64,000 nt of DNA, from the NCBI GenBank assembly GCA_022702705.1, contig CM040425.1:5022001-5086000 (forward strand), written 5' to 3'. The position numbers were made by a program, and so were the translations under genes. The first letter of the stretch is position 1. Every line of letters begins with the position of its first letter. Positions 46,753 to 57,966 of the stretch are shown here, piece by piece. This DNA comes from Papilionanthe hookeriana x Papilionanthe teres. Its lineage: Eukaryota > Streptophyta > Magnoliopsida > Asparagales > Orchidaceae. The notes under the pieces were generated by a model, which was not told the DNA's origin, did not search any database, and saw only the letters and a program-made list of their open reading frames with translations.

Positions 46753-47078
46753 AGGATGTTTTTATATGGATATTTCTATTTTAGTGTTATGTGATTCCAT
46801 GTGGTGAGCCTATCACATTTGTATTAAGACTTAATGTTATTTTAATTGTCTTTGTTGTATAAACATAGGATGATGTCTATGTGATTGTGTCGTATGTATC
46901 GAATTTATAATTAATATAAGAAAACGAGTTCTGTTTTGTTGTGAAAAATTGGCCTTATGTGTTCATTTTGGAATTTGCATATTTGAAATTTTGGATTGAC
47001 AATGAACTCAATAACTATAAAAAAGGTCGTTAAAACTTGATGAATAGCCTTTCTACATCCTAGATTTTCTATTTTCTT
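46753..47078 (+). other. noncoding remnant
   Basis: GT-rich noncoding sequence resembling the 3' region after env-position ORFs (compare 849-1000). No ORF or LTR end was found. Confidence 0.4.
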
Positions 47079-47628
47079 TTGAAATATAAAAAATTACAGC
47101 ATGAGTTGGATAAAAAATTTCCAAAGTTCATGAAAGTACTTAAGAAATTAACTATAAATATTCCTTTCACTGAAGCTTTGGAACAGATGCCAAGTTATGC
47201 AAATTTTATGAAGGTGATATTAAACAAGAAAAGGAAATTTGGGGATTACGAGACAGTTTCACTAAGTGAGGACTGTAGCGCTATACTTCAGAAAAAATTT
47301 CCTCGGAAACTTAAAGATCCTTGTAGCTTTACAATTCCTTGTGCAATTGGAAAAAGATTATGTGGAAAATTTTTATATGATTTAGTGAGTGAGCATTAAT
47401 GTGATGCCTCTATCTATATTTAGAATGTTAGGTTTAGTCAATATTTCTCCCACTACTGTAACCCTTCTGTTAGTTGATCGATCTATCATTTATCAAAAGG
47501 AGTTATAGAAGACGTGTTTGTTAAAATGGATAAATTTATCTTTCCTTTGGACTTTATTATATTAGATATGGAGGAAGATAAAGAAATTCTAATTATTTTT
47601 GGGAGACATTTCCTTGTTACTGGACAAG
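47079..47628 (+). pseudogene. gag end and protease of element C, interrupted by element B
   Basis: The segment opens with the gag-protease linker (EALEQMPSYANFMKVILNKK) and continues SLSEDCSAILQKKFPRKLKD and FTIPCAIGKRLCGKF. The active-site segment is disrupted (YDLVSEH then a stop in place of CDLGASIN). Later parts (FIILDMEEDKEILIIFGRHF) remain in another frame. Sequence stops at 47628, inside the protease C-terminus, where the LTR of element B begins. Forward Athila-type sequence just downstream of protease resumes at 62951. I infer one element, called C, split by the insertion, with a little sequence lost at the right junction. Confidence 0.7.
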
Positions 47629-49426
47629 TGACTTGATCGCGATTTTTAATATACTTAAAAATATGAGAATTCAACACCACTACTGAAGATCTAAATCCTC
47701 AGCAATAGCACCAAAAACTTGACTTGGAGCGTAATTTTAATTTTAGTAACAATTATATATTATAATCTTTTCATCGCAGAGTTACCTTTAAACGCAAGTA
47801 TACGTATCGCTCAAGTAATACAGGGCTCTAGTGGAGTCCTGGATATTAATCCCACAGGGAATATTTTAGAAGCTACACACTAGGATTATAGAAATCAATT
47901 CAGAATCACAACTAAATCGAAATTATCTATCTGTCATTAATAAGAAATTGACAATAATATGAGGTTTAAATTAAACTAGTTCTACTAACAATTAACCAAT
48001 AGTACTAAAGTTAAGTTCAAATATATAAACAAGATTCTTTCTCCTTTGTTATGATATTTAAGTGATTAGATAATTAGAATTAGTTTTAAAATGGTGTTGT
48101 GCCAAATAGGAGCATACCTATTCTTTACCCTTTGGTCCAGGCATAAAGAACATTAACTAATCATATGCGTGGTTACTGAATTTGCAGCTAGGCTGGGAGG
48201 ATACCGACTCTCACTTCGGAGCTCCCACATTCCCCTCGCCTGAGGGCTAACAATCTACACTTCAGCACCCAAACGATAAGACCGAATTGAGGATTTTAGT
48301 CTGTCACTCTAAAATATCTAATTATATGCCCGATAAATATTATTTCCCTATATATTTACACCTTCCTTCTTATGAATTTCACCTCCCTGAATATCAGATG
48401 TAATCTTTACTATAGTTATTAAACACAACAGATTTTAACTATTTAATTGGCCATATTAAAACTAAATTAAGATCTAAGTTAAAGATTATCACAACTTGTT
48501 AAATCCTTTATGGCACGTTAATTCTATTCATCATATCACAAAAATATCAAAACAAGGAGAAAGATAGAACAACTACTCAGAATTTATGGAAAGGAGGCAA
48601 TAAAACTTGGATTTCATATATAAAAGTAAAGTATTACAGACTAAAATAAATAAACACTACTTATCTCAAATTCCTCCCCAAGCAAACTCCTTGAAGTTCC
48701 TCTGAATCTCTTCCTTCTTTACGCATACGTGAATTCTCCTTTGAAACGGCAATGCGAAGAGATCTCTCACTTCCCTTCTACTCTTACTATCCTTCGAAGA
48801 ATTCCTCACAATCTTTATTTAAACTCATTAATTAACACTTACTAATAATAATGGACACTAGTGGACTCTCTATAGAACACTAAGTAACAATTAGAAATCT
48901 CTAATAGTACTTTTTACAGAATCTTAGTGACTTTTAGAGGACTCCAAAAGGACCATTTTTTGGCCTAAAACGATTCTTTTTAAAGTTGTTGAAGAGTCTC
49001 TAAGGGTTTTCCAGGCATCCCTTTGAAAATCGTCCAGATTTGACGTATATTGTGAAAGAACCGCAGATCCCACCGTCAGCGGCCTCGAGCGAGCCGTCGG
49101 TGGCCTTTTAGAAACAGAGTCTTAAACTAACCTCGCCGTCGGCGGCCTCGACCTCTGCCGTCGGCAGCCTCCCTTGGAATATATTCTGAACTCTCGGGAA
49201 AATCACGTCGTCGGAGCCATCGACCTCGCCGTCGGCGCCCAAGGTCAATTTTTCATATTTTAATCCTTTTTGCTCCAAATTTGCTCTTTTTTGCATATTT
49301 TCGCTCCTTTGTCCTTAAATCTTCATACCTGCAGAAAAACGCCAAAAATACCCTTCTTTAAAGTGCAATATCATCAAAATTAGTATAAATTAGGCATGAA
49401 AATCTTAACCTTTTTTCCTTGGGTCA
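47629..49426 (-). repeat. 3' LTR of element B
   Basis: The LTR is 1798 bp, starting TGACCCAAGG and ending CAAGTCA (minus strand). The GC-rich U3 block (49070-49250) repeats GCCGACGGC-like words with GGTCGAGG. Leader motifs GTGACAGACTAAAATCCTC (48298) and GGGAGCTCCGAAGTGAGAG (48215) are present, with the ACTCCACTAGAGCCC block near 47830. At 47697-47721 the LTR contains a decayed primer-binding site, described separately. Confidence 0.9.
47697..47721 (-). other. fossil primer-binding site inside element B 3' LTR
   Basis: On the minus strand CAAGTTTTTGGTGCTATTGC, followed by TGAGG, resembles the LTR-end-plus-primer junction of element A (CAAGTTTTTGGCGCCGTTGC). It lies about 70 bp inside the present LTR end. 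The same segment is at 62332-62356 in the other LTR. Confidence 0.65.
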
Positions 49427-49739
49427 AAATCCCCCAAACTTTAACCATTACTTGTCCTCAAGTAATCTTTTGTACTACGTAAAAGTTATGATTCATTATG
49501 GTAAAGTTTTAATTCAGTAATACCATAATTTTGATTTAAATAAATATTATAGCAAGAATTCTTAGAAAAAATTTTAAGTAATTAGATTAATTCTGCAAGT
49601 ATAAGGTTATCTAGTCATCAAGACTAAGAGTTCTAGTCTTCCATTTATTTCAAGAAGATAGGAAATTCATGAGAAACCTACAAGAAACTAGTCATAAATA
49701 TAAGTTCAGAAATGCTTTTAGTTTTCTCTTTAGGTTAAT

Positions 49740-49925
49740 CCAAGTGAAGCCAATTTTTGATAAGGCATCTCATCAAGCTTCTCCTCACTTACTTTTTGTC
49801 TTTCTTTTTTTTTCTTTTCTTACTAGGGATTGTTTTTCAATCCTTTTCTTTTTCTTTCTTTTTCTGTTTTCTTTTTCAAGTGAGGATTGTTATATCTAGA
49901 TAGTCTGTTAATAATTTTGAACTTC
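49740..49925 (-). other. conserved 3' module, element B
   Basis: Minus strand: GAAGTTCAAAATTATTAA, CTATCTAGATATAACAATCC, a long purine run with a perfect hairpin, GTGAGGAGAAGCTTGATGAG, then ATCAAAAATTGGCTTCACTT. It is the most complete match to the element 1 copy. Confidence 0.65.
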
Positions 49926-50276
49926 ACTCTTCTTTTCCTAAATTTGAAACTTTCAAACATTCTTTTCCTTATATGTACTTCATAATTATTACATTATTGA
50001 ATCCCAATCTTTTCTTTCTCAACTAAATTCCTAAGATTCTTAATAATTCAAAATATAGTTTTCTTTACTTTAAATAGTTAACTATAGTCTTATCCTTTTA
50101 TACTAAATATCTTAACCTACAAAACTGATTTTCATTACCAAAAATATTTCTTTGAATTTTCTCTAATATTTAGATAAAATCTAAACATAGTTATCTAAAT
50201 TAAATTTATCACAAAAATCATATTATAATTTTTGAAAATATGTTATTTGAAAACATATAATAGTTAAAATTTTTCT

Positions 50277-50292
50277 CCCCTCCCCCAAACTT
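50277..50292 (-). promoter_or_regulatory. distal polypurine tract, element B
   Basis: AAGTTTGGGGGAGGGG on the minus strand, about 850 bp before the 3' LTR. Confidence 0.6.
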
Positions 50293-50779
50293 AAAGTTTT
50301 CTATAGTAGAAATAGTACATGGTGGAAAGAAAATTCTAAATATAAAATTCATACCTTTACACTTTAGGCATTTTTGTCTTTTTGAAATTTGCAGGTTCTT
50401 CTCACAATTTCTAACTTCAACTGTTCTGTAGAATTTAAAAACCTTTCTACACACATAACAGTTTTTAGAATTTGCTGGGGTAATGCAATTTTAAAACAAG
50501 TATATAAAACTAAACATCAAATAAAAACAACTAACTACACTACACAAGACATATGTATTTCACATCATAGAACAAACAGTTTACTATTTTAGATTATTCA
50601 GTTCACAATTACAATTACTATCACAAATATCACAAACATCCAAAATGAAAATGCAAACTACCAAACCAAACACATATCCCAGAAACAAGCATAGTCCACA
50701 GAATACAATAAAAGTCAAAGTACAACAACAACAAAACTAAAACAAACAAACACATCACAGTACATCACTATCACACAGA

Positions 50780-51936
50780 TCAATCATCAAAATTCCATAC
50801 AATGTCCTCATAACCCTGGTTAGCAGGAGGATTGGGTTGATTCTGAGTATACCGGGGGCATTCTGGAAAAGTCACATCAGGCTATCCTCTGTAGTATCTG
50901 TCCTGAGCATCATAATATGCCATCTCAAAATCAGAGTGCCTCTGAAGATACTCACTATCGTGATCGTGTCTTCTCTCTAACCCTTCAATCCTGTGATCGA
51001 TTATTTCTAATTTTCCATCCAACTATTCAAAACTTTTCCTCTGCAGGGTCATGGCATTCATCAGATCATATAAGGTAGGGGGACTAGAGGCAGAAGGGTC
51101 ATAGCTAGTAGAAGGAATGTCTCTACTACTATAAGGTGCCTTACTCCTACTCCCTGATCTCCATTCCTCATGGGATTCATAAGTTTTTATATTCACTTTG
51201 CTAATGGATTTCATCTGATACACCCATTCCTCATCATCTCTTGCTTCAACTCCAGATAATTGATAAAGTGCATAGATGAGGTCAATGTGCCCTAAATATC
51301 CACTTGTCTCACTCTTTGTAGTGACCATAATGTTTTTATAGATTATTCTCCCCACATTAATGCTTCTGTTGTTCTGAATACAGAAATTCAAAACAGCTCT
51401 GTCTCTCGAGACTTCACTATGATGATAAGTGGGTAGCAGAGTCGAACAAATAAAATAATACCATGCCTTAGTAGTGGCATTCATCATGGACAATGGAAAG
51501 TTAATCCGTTCACGATTTTTAATTTTCTAAACTCCTTTCCCATCAGTGAGAAAGTCAATAACATCATTTAACAGACCCTCCATTATTCTAAATGTTTTAT
51601 ACTCGCTAGAAAAATAATCGTGAAGCTCGTAAAAAGTGTTAATGCGATTAGCATTAAAGTCGATAGAAAATCCCCTTGGACAGGCTCGTCCTCAAGTTGA
51701 GTCAGGTTTGAGTAGAACTCCCTCACAACTTCAATAGCCGCCTTGTTTGTTGAGTAGCAGAAGTTCTCCCAACCTCTCTCTTTCATAACTCATTCCACTT
51801 CTCCTTCAGGATTCTCACAAACTCGATCTTGGATGCACTTCTTACTTTGATAGACTAAATTGTACCTCCATTGTACTTTCATATTAATGAATCGAGTTTC
51901 GTCGAATACGAGTCTTCTCTTTTGTCGGGGAGTCAT
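50780..51936 (-). pseudogene. env-position ORF 2 (plant transposon protein domain), element B
   Basis: Minus strand, start at 51936 (MTPRQKRRLVFDETRFIN), about 386 codons to a stop at 50780 with several breaks. The N-terminal part includes RGWENFCYSTNKAAIEVVRE and FYSNLTQ. The conserved core (51493-51240) carries YYFICSTLLPTYHHSEVSRD, LNFCIQNNRSINVGRIIYKN and GYLGHIDLIYALYQLSGVE. A serine-rich hinge is followed by LERRHDHDSEYLQRHSDFE, YYDAQDRYYRG and FPECPRY, ending WNFDD. It is the fullest example of this ORF in the window and supplies the N-terminus missing from element 1. Breaks lie after residue ~48, near 51585 and in the tail. Confidence 0.75.
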
Positions 51937-52712
51937 TGTTTGATCTATCAAAATTACAAAAAAATCCAAACTAATCTCCAGAATAATAATATAATGGCTT
52001 CTAAATGGGGTTTAAAGCAATCTAAATCAATTTCCATGAATTTTTTCCAAGTCCTTTCTCCACATTTCAAATTTCCCAAAATTTTTTACTGTGGAAGAAA
52101 TTCATGGTGGAAATAAAAAATTTTTACATAGAAGTGAAGTTCTTACTAATGGAAGATGAAATTTGGTGTTAGAATTTGTTGAAACCGCTCCAAATCTGAG
52201 ATCTATCAAGTCCTAGGTCGACTTTTTGTGTAAAAAGGGGAAGAAGATAATGAATAGTGGCATTTGATCGATCAAAATCGCGGTAAATAGGTAATTTTTG
52301 CAATGTCGTCGTCGGCGAGATTCTCAAAATTTAATCATTTTTCAATTTTTTACAATTTCGATCAATTTTAAGCCTCGTCGTCATCCGTTCGATCCTTTTA
52401 ATCATATATTTTAAGTGATTAAGTGATGTATTAACACAAATAAACGTACACACAATAAAACTTTACATTTATATATTGAATCCAAGTGTTTACAACACAC
52501 AATACATAACACATATAAACAGGTATTTTCTCAACCTAAATCTATTTAATCAGCATCGCAATCCAAACCACAACACTCAAAATGCTAAAAACAAACATTT
52601 TAATCATTATCTCATCTATACTGAGATTAAAAAGCAAACTATGAAAGCAAACACAATAAACAAAGTTCAAATCAAACAAAACATAATTAAGTAAATAAGT
52701 AAATCAATTCTA
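51937..52712 (-). other. spacer between the two env-position ORFs, element B
   Basis: Noncoding. On the minus strand TCTCGCCGACGACGACATTG near 52305-52325 is a short GC block like that of the element B U3, followed by CACTATTCAT as in element A. The rest is A-rich. Confidence 0.55.
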
Positions 52713-53871
52713 CTACTCTTCAGAATCTGCACTGGTTTCTCCTCTGATATCACCCATTTCTTGAACATGGATGAACAAGTTGTAAAAAAGTCAGAATGGG
52801 AATTCTTCAGTTGAATTTTCATCAATCCATCCCTTCGTCTTCATTAAGCGTATCAGACTCACTTCAAATTGACCAGTATGATCAAAATGTTCTTTCATCC
52901 TCCAATCAATATGATCGAAAAAATCAGACATATTGTTAACTGTACTCATTAAATTTTATACCTGCTTCTCCATATTCTTGATTCGATGTAAGATCATCGG
53001 TGTCTTATCCGCTACTAGAGGTTGAATAAGAACAGAATTCTGAGATGCTTGATCGATGATCACGCCCATGTCATTCTCCTCATCATTGACTGGGAACATA
53101 TGAGTTGGGTCTAAAGGTTTCCAGGGTAGCATAATTTTCTCCCAAATCTCGTACGATACTTGATAAACTGCATATTGAGAATATTGTAGAAGGATGTCCA
53201 AGCCCTTGGGATGATCCTTGAATGATCAAGGCAAACACAGACTTCACAATAACTGATCCAATATCAATGGGTCATCCCATTTGAATGCAGTAATTCAAAA
53301 TTGCACTTTCTTTCGTGACTTTGGCAATTTTCATCGTCGGCAATAACTTTGCAGATATGAAAAAGTGCCAATTCTTTGAAACGAGATTTAAAAGTGTTGC
53401 AGAAAAATTAACGTACCCATTTTCTCTAACTTCCCAGTCATCGGTTTCGTCCGTCAAATATTGGTATATTTCATTCATATTATCTCTCGTCGGCACGAAA
53501 TTTGAATAATGGCAGATAGAAACATTCTCAAGCATTTATAACTCATTAATTCTTCCTGAATTGAATGTTATCCACCTACCTCGCACATAGACGCTTCCTT
53601 GGTTGATTTCATGTAAATTGGCGTAGAATTCGTTAACCAGTGGAATGACTACTGCAGAAGTAGTATAGCAAAACACTTCCCATCTTAGCCTTACAATCAT
53701 TTCTTCAATTGGTGACGAAGAATTGCATAATCCTCGATTGACGAATGCTCTTTCTTTGATTAGTCTTCTCTTGAACATCACCTTGTTGAAAAGTCGCTGC
53801 GCCTTGGCACTAATGAACTTTCTCCAGTTATAAACTTAAAATCTTAGGTAATCTACTGAATTGGAGGCCAT
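52713..53871 (-). pseudogene. env-position ORF 1, paralogue of ORF 2, element B
   Basis: Minus strand, start at 53871 (MASNSVDYLRF, then a stop). Next come WRKFISAKAQRLFNKVMFKR, LRWEVFCYTTSAVVIPLVNE and FYANLHEINQGSVYVRGRWI. The second section has KNWHFFISAKLLPTMKIAKV and TKESAILNYCIQMG, the core of the plant transposon protein domain, then PIDIGSVIV. The tail has RIKNMEKQV, HIDWRMKEHFDHTGQFEVSL, KGWIDENSTEEFP and an acidic end. Layout and many residues parallel the ORF at 50780-51936 (FCYSTNKAAIEVVREFYSNL against FCYTTSAVVIPLVNEFYANL). The two are therefore tandem paralogues, which is more than the single env-position ORF usual for Athila. The tail also equals the small accessory ORF of element A. 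Confidence 0.7.
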
Positions 53872-54340
53872 TAGAGAGGAATTGAAAGTGGTTTCCATTC
53901 ATTTTTGGATTTTGAAGTGTTTAGGAACCATCCATGGGAGTTTATAAAGGGCAAATTCGCTACAAGCTGCCAAAAACCATCATTTTGAACTCGAAAAACT
54001 GCCCACTCGTCGATCCCACTATCGGCGACCTCGAAGGTGCCGTCGGCGAGCCTTATGCAATTAATTTCAGGGCTCTCGATAAAAACCAGCTGTCGACGGC
54101 GTTGAGTTCGCCGTCAACGCCCTAGGCAAAAATTTGCACTTTATGTCGTGGTCTTTTACGTACTAAATTTTCTCTATAGATCCAAATTCTTGATAATTAA
54201 AGGTCAAATATAAGTAGTAGTATTCAATTTTACTACAAACTAACAACAAACTCAAACAAACACACAACAAATAAAGATAACTATAGGTTGCCTCCCATAA
54301 AGCACTTGGTTTAACGTCGTCAGCCCGACCTATTCAGGTG
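53872..54340 (-). other. post-pol spacer with GC block, element B
   Basis: 54005-54123 holds the GC block. On the minus strand CTCGCCGACGGCACCTTCGA is followed by GTGGGATCGACGAG, matching the U3 block and its GTGGGATC end in the LTR (49060-49250). The post-pol motif (GTTAAACCAAGTGCTT ... GGGAGGCAACCTATAG) is at about 54285-54325. Confidence 0.7.
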
Positions 54341-55560
54341 TTATTCAGGTTGACTGAGCATTAAAATCTCTTCATAATTTGGTGTTTTACCTTCAAAATA
54401 TTGTTTTAATCTCTGTCCATTTAGTTTAAATCTATTCCCAGTCTTCTGATCCTCAATTTCGACAGTTCCATAAGTTTAAATCTGAGTCACAGTAAAGGGT
54501 CCTAACCAATGAGACTTCAATTTCGTAGGAAATAATTTCAACTTTGTATTATAAAGCAAGACTTTTGTCCTGGTTCAAAGTTCTTCTGGCTAATCTTCCG
54601 ATCATGCATTAACTTCAGTTTTTCCTTATAAATTATGTTCTTATCATAAGATTCATTTCTCAATTCTTCTAATTCATTCAATTGCAACAATCTATTCTCA
54701 CCAGCATTTTTTAAAATTATAGTTGAATTCTTTAATTGCCCAGTATGCTTTATGCTCCATTTCTACTAGTAAGTGACAAGTTTTTCCATATATAAGCCTG
54801 TAAGGAGTCATACCAATAAGAGTTTTATAAGCAGTCCTATACTCCCATAATGCAGTATCCAGTCTTATAGACCAATCTACTCTATTAGGATTTACAGTCT
54901 TTTCTAAAATTTGTTTAATCTCACGATTAGAAACTTCAGCTAAACCACTGGTTTGAGGATGATAGGCAGTAGAGAATCTATGAACAATATTAAATTTTTT
55001 ACTAATTTTTGAATGTATTTATTCCTAAAATGGGATCCTCCGTCAGTGATAATCACTCTCGGCATTCTGTATCTTGTGAAAATGTTTTTCATTAAGAATC
55101 TTGAAACACTTTTAACATTACAACGAGGTAAAGCTTGTGCTTCAATCCACTTTGATACATAATCAACTACAATTAAAATATATAATTTCCTAAATGAAGG
55201 AATAAATGGTCCCATGAAATCTAATCCCCAAACATAAAAAATTTCCACTTCTAACATGAAATTCAGAGGCATTTCATTTCTTCTAGATATATTACCTACT
55301 CGTTAGCATCTATCACAAGTTTTGATATATCTGTAAACATTTTTAAAAAGAGTAGGCCAATAAAATCCAGCTTGCAAAATTTTATGTGCAGTTTTGTCAA
55401 TGCCAAAATGTCCTCCAAATTCAGAATCATGGCATTTTTGAATAATCTGTTCAGTTTCTTCAAAAGGCACACATCTCCTAATAATATGATCGTTACATTG
55501 CTTATATAAATATGGTTCATCTCAAATATATGCTTTTGCATCATGAATGATTTTTTTATG
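54341..55560 (-). pseudogene. integrase of element B
   Basis: Minus strand. The zinc-binding domain (about 55440-55290) has CHDSEFGGHFGIDKTAHKIL, GFYWPTLFKNVYRYIKTCDR, and a stop at the second Cys of the usual CDRCQR. The catalytic core has VWGLDFMGPFIPSF, VVDYVSKWIEAQALP (first Asp) and VIITDGGSHFRNKYI (second Asp), both intact; the Glu segment follows out of frame near 54970. The C-terminal part has WLGPFTVTQI-like and TYGTVEIEDQKTGNRFKLNG segments. Pol ends with SQPE at a TAA at 54341. Core residues are better preserved than in element A, but several frameshifts remain. Confidence 0.8.
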
Positions 55561-55699
55561 TTGCTTCAAAGTTAGCATAGGTGGAAAAATATCACTTACT
55601 ATATAGTTACCAATATCAACATACCAAGGTATTTTCCACTCATTAATATTATAAAGTTTTTCATCAGGAAAACTGTCTATAATTTCATTGTCGGTATCA

Positions 55700-57080
55700 A
55701 ATGATTCATGATATTCCAGTCTCGACAAATGATCAACAATTTGATTGTCAGTTCCTTTTCTATCAATCACCACAAAATCGAATTCTTGCATTGAAAGTAC
55801 CCATCTAATTAATCTTGGTTTTGTATCCTTCTTTTGCATCAGATATTTAATAGCTGAGTGATCAGTTGCACAATACATTTAGTTCTAATTAAATATGATC
55901 TAAATTTATCAAAAGCATACACAATATCCAATAACTCTTTTTTCAGTAACTTTGTAGTTAATTTGAACATCATTAAGAGTTCTACTGGCGTAGTATATTA
56001 CCTTAAAAATTTTATCATATCTTTGACCAATAACCGCTCCAATAGCGTAATCACTAGCATCGCACATTAATTCAAATGATTTCTCCCAATCAGGTGAAAC
56101 TATTACAGGTGCTGTGATTAGTTTTTCCTTTAATAACTCAAAGGCATTCAAGCAGTCTTCGGTAAATTCAAATTTTGTGACTTTTTCTAAAAGTTGGTAT
56201 AGAGGTTTGGTAATTTTTAAAAAATCTTTAATATAGCGCCTTAAGAAACCAGCATGTCCAAGAAAACTTCTTACCCCTCTTACTGTAGTAGGAGGTGGTA
56301 ATTTAGCTATTACTTGAACTTTTGCGTAGGTCTATTTCCATGTCATTTTCTAAAATTTTATGTCCTAATACAATTCATCCTGCAACCATAAATTGACATT
56401 TCTCCCAATTTAGAACTAAGTTTATTCTTTCGCATAGCTCCAAAAAATTTCCAAGATGATTTAAGTATGCGTCAAATGATGTTCCAAACACAGAGAAATC
56501 ATCCATAAATACTTCTATTTCATTATCTATTAATTTACTAAACATAGACATCATACATCTCTTGAATATTGCAGGTGTATTACATAGTCCAAAAGGCATT
56601 CTTCGAAAAGAAAAGTTCCATAAGGACTAGTAAAAGTTGTTTTCTCTTGATCCTCAGAAGAAATAGGTACTTGATGGTAACCGGTATATCCATCCAGAAA
56701 GCAGTAATACTTTTGTCCAGCAAGTCTATCCAACATTTGATCTAAAAAAGGAAGAGGAAAGTGATCTTTCAGGGTGGCGGCATTTAATTTTCGATAGTCA
56801 ATACAAATTCGCCATCCAGAAACTTTTCTAATAGGTTTTAATTCATTATTTTCATTTACTTCAACAGTTACTCCTCCTTTCTTTGGAACACAATCAATTG
56901 GACTTACCCAAGTACTATCCGAAATATGATATATAATTCCAGCATCTAACCACTTTAAAATCTCTTTTTTAACTACTTCTTTCATTATAGGGTTCAGTCT
57001 CCTTTGAGGGTCAATTCTTAGTTTATATTCTTCATTTAATAATATTCTGTGCATAAAAATCGAAGGACTAATTCCTTTAA
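55700..57080 (-). pseudogene. reverse transcriptase and RNase H of element B
   Basis: Minus strand. From 57054: MHRILLNEEYKLRIDPQRRL, MKEVVKKEILKWLDAGIIYH, WVSPIDCVPKKGG, RKLNAATLKDHFPLPFLDQM and YHQVPISSEDQEKTTFTSPY. A frameshift near 56610 precedes MPFGLCNTPAIFKRCM and the catalytic box FMDDFSVFG, intact here and mutated in element A. RNase H (56151-55700) has CDASDYAIGAVIGQ, YYASRTLNDVQINY and TDHSAIKYLM, ending DNQIVDHLSRL. Frameshifts at about 55915 and 56360 and scattered stops inactivate it. This is the best RT copy in the window for classification. Confidence 0.85.
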
Positions 57081-57966
57081 TATCAGCTAAAGTCCAACTA
57101 AAAGCTTTTTTTATATTTTTTTAATGTATCCATTAATTTTTATTCTTGAATTTCATTTAAATCTGAGGATACAATTACTGGTAATGTTGAAAACTCTCCT
57201 AAAATTACATACTTCAAATGATTTAGAAGATTTTTTAATTCAAGTTCAGGAGGTTTTACAAGAGATGGAATTAATGTTTCATTTTCTGGTGCTGTTGAAT
57301 TAAGTGTTTCAAATTTCTTCTAAATATAATCAGCTTCTTCATTATTAATTTCATCATAATTATATTTTTATATATCTTCTTTTTCTTCATAATTATCCAT
57401 AAAATATTCTCTTTTCAGATAATCACATATATCCATTTTGAAACATTCATCATTTCTTTCTATTGAAGGATATTTCATTGACTTTGAGATGTTAAAGGTT
57501 ACTTCTTGATCATTTACTCTCATGGTCAATTCTCCTTTTTGAACATCTATCATGGCTCTTCCTTTAGCTAGGAATGGTCTTCCTAAAATGATTGGAATTT
57601 CTTTATCTTCTTCCATATCTAAGATGATAAAGTCCACAGGAAAAATAAACTTATCAACCTTGAACAGAACATCTTCTACAACTCCCTTAGGATGTGTAAC
57701 AGATCGATCAGCTAACTGTAGAGTTACAGAAGTTGGTGATATCTCCCCAATTCCTAACTTTTCAAAAGTTGATAGAGGCATCAAATTTATGCTAGCTCTC
57801 AAATCACATAATGCTCGCCCATGAAATTTTTCACCAATAGCACACGGAATAGTGAAACTACCAGGATCTTTAAGTTTTTCAGGAAGCTTTCTCTGAATTA
57901 TTGCACTACACTCTTCACTGAGTGCAACAGTCTCAGGATCTAGTAACTTCCTCTTTTTGTTGAGTA
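57081..57966 (-). pseudogene. protease of element B
   Basis: Minus strand. The active-site segment at about 57800 is CDLRASINLMPLSTF, with Arg for the Gly of the DLGAS loop, exactly as in element 2. The rest is well kept: SPTSVTLQLADRSVTHPKGV, FIILDMEEDKEIPIILGRPF and NDQEVTFNISKSMKYP. A tyrosine/charged linker leads to RT with stops around 57365 and 57330. The upstream part ends at 57966 within the sequence for ILNKKRK, where the Ogre-type LTR end is joined. The open frame on the opposite strand here is only the complement. Confidence 0.8.

Larger units (their letters stand above)
49427..50779 (-). other. 3' noncoding region of element B
   Basis: It contains the terminal polypurine tract (49427-49445, minus strand AAAGTTTGGGGGATTT), the conserved 3' module (49740-49925) with the hairpin GGATTGTTTTTCAATCC (49827-49843, plus strand), and the distal polypurine tract (50277-50292, AAGTTTGGGGGAGGGG). 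No credible gene. Confidence 0.8.
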
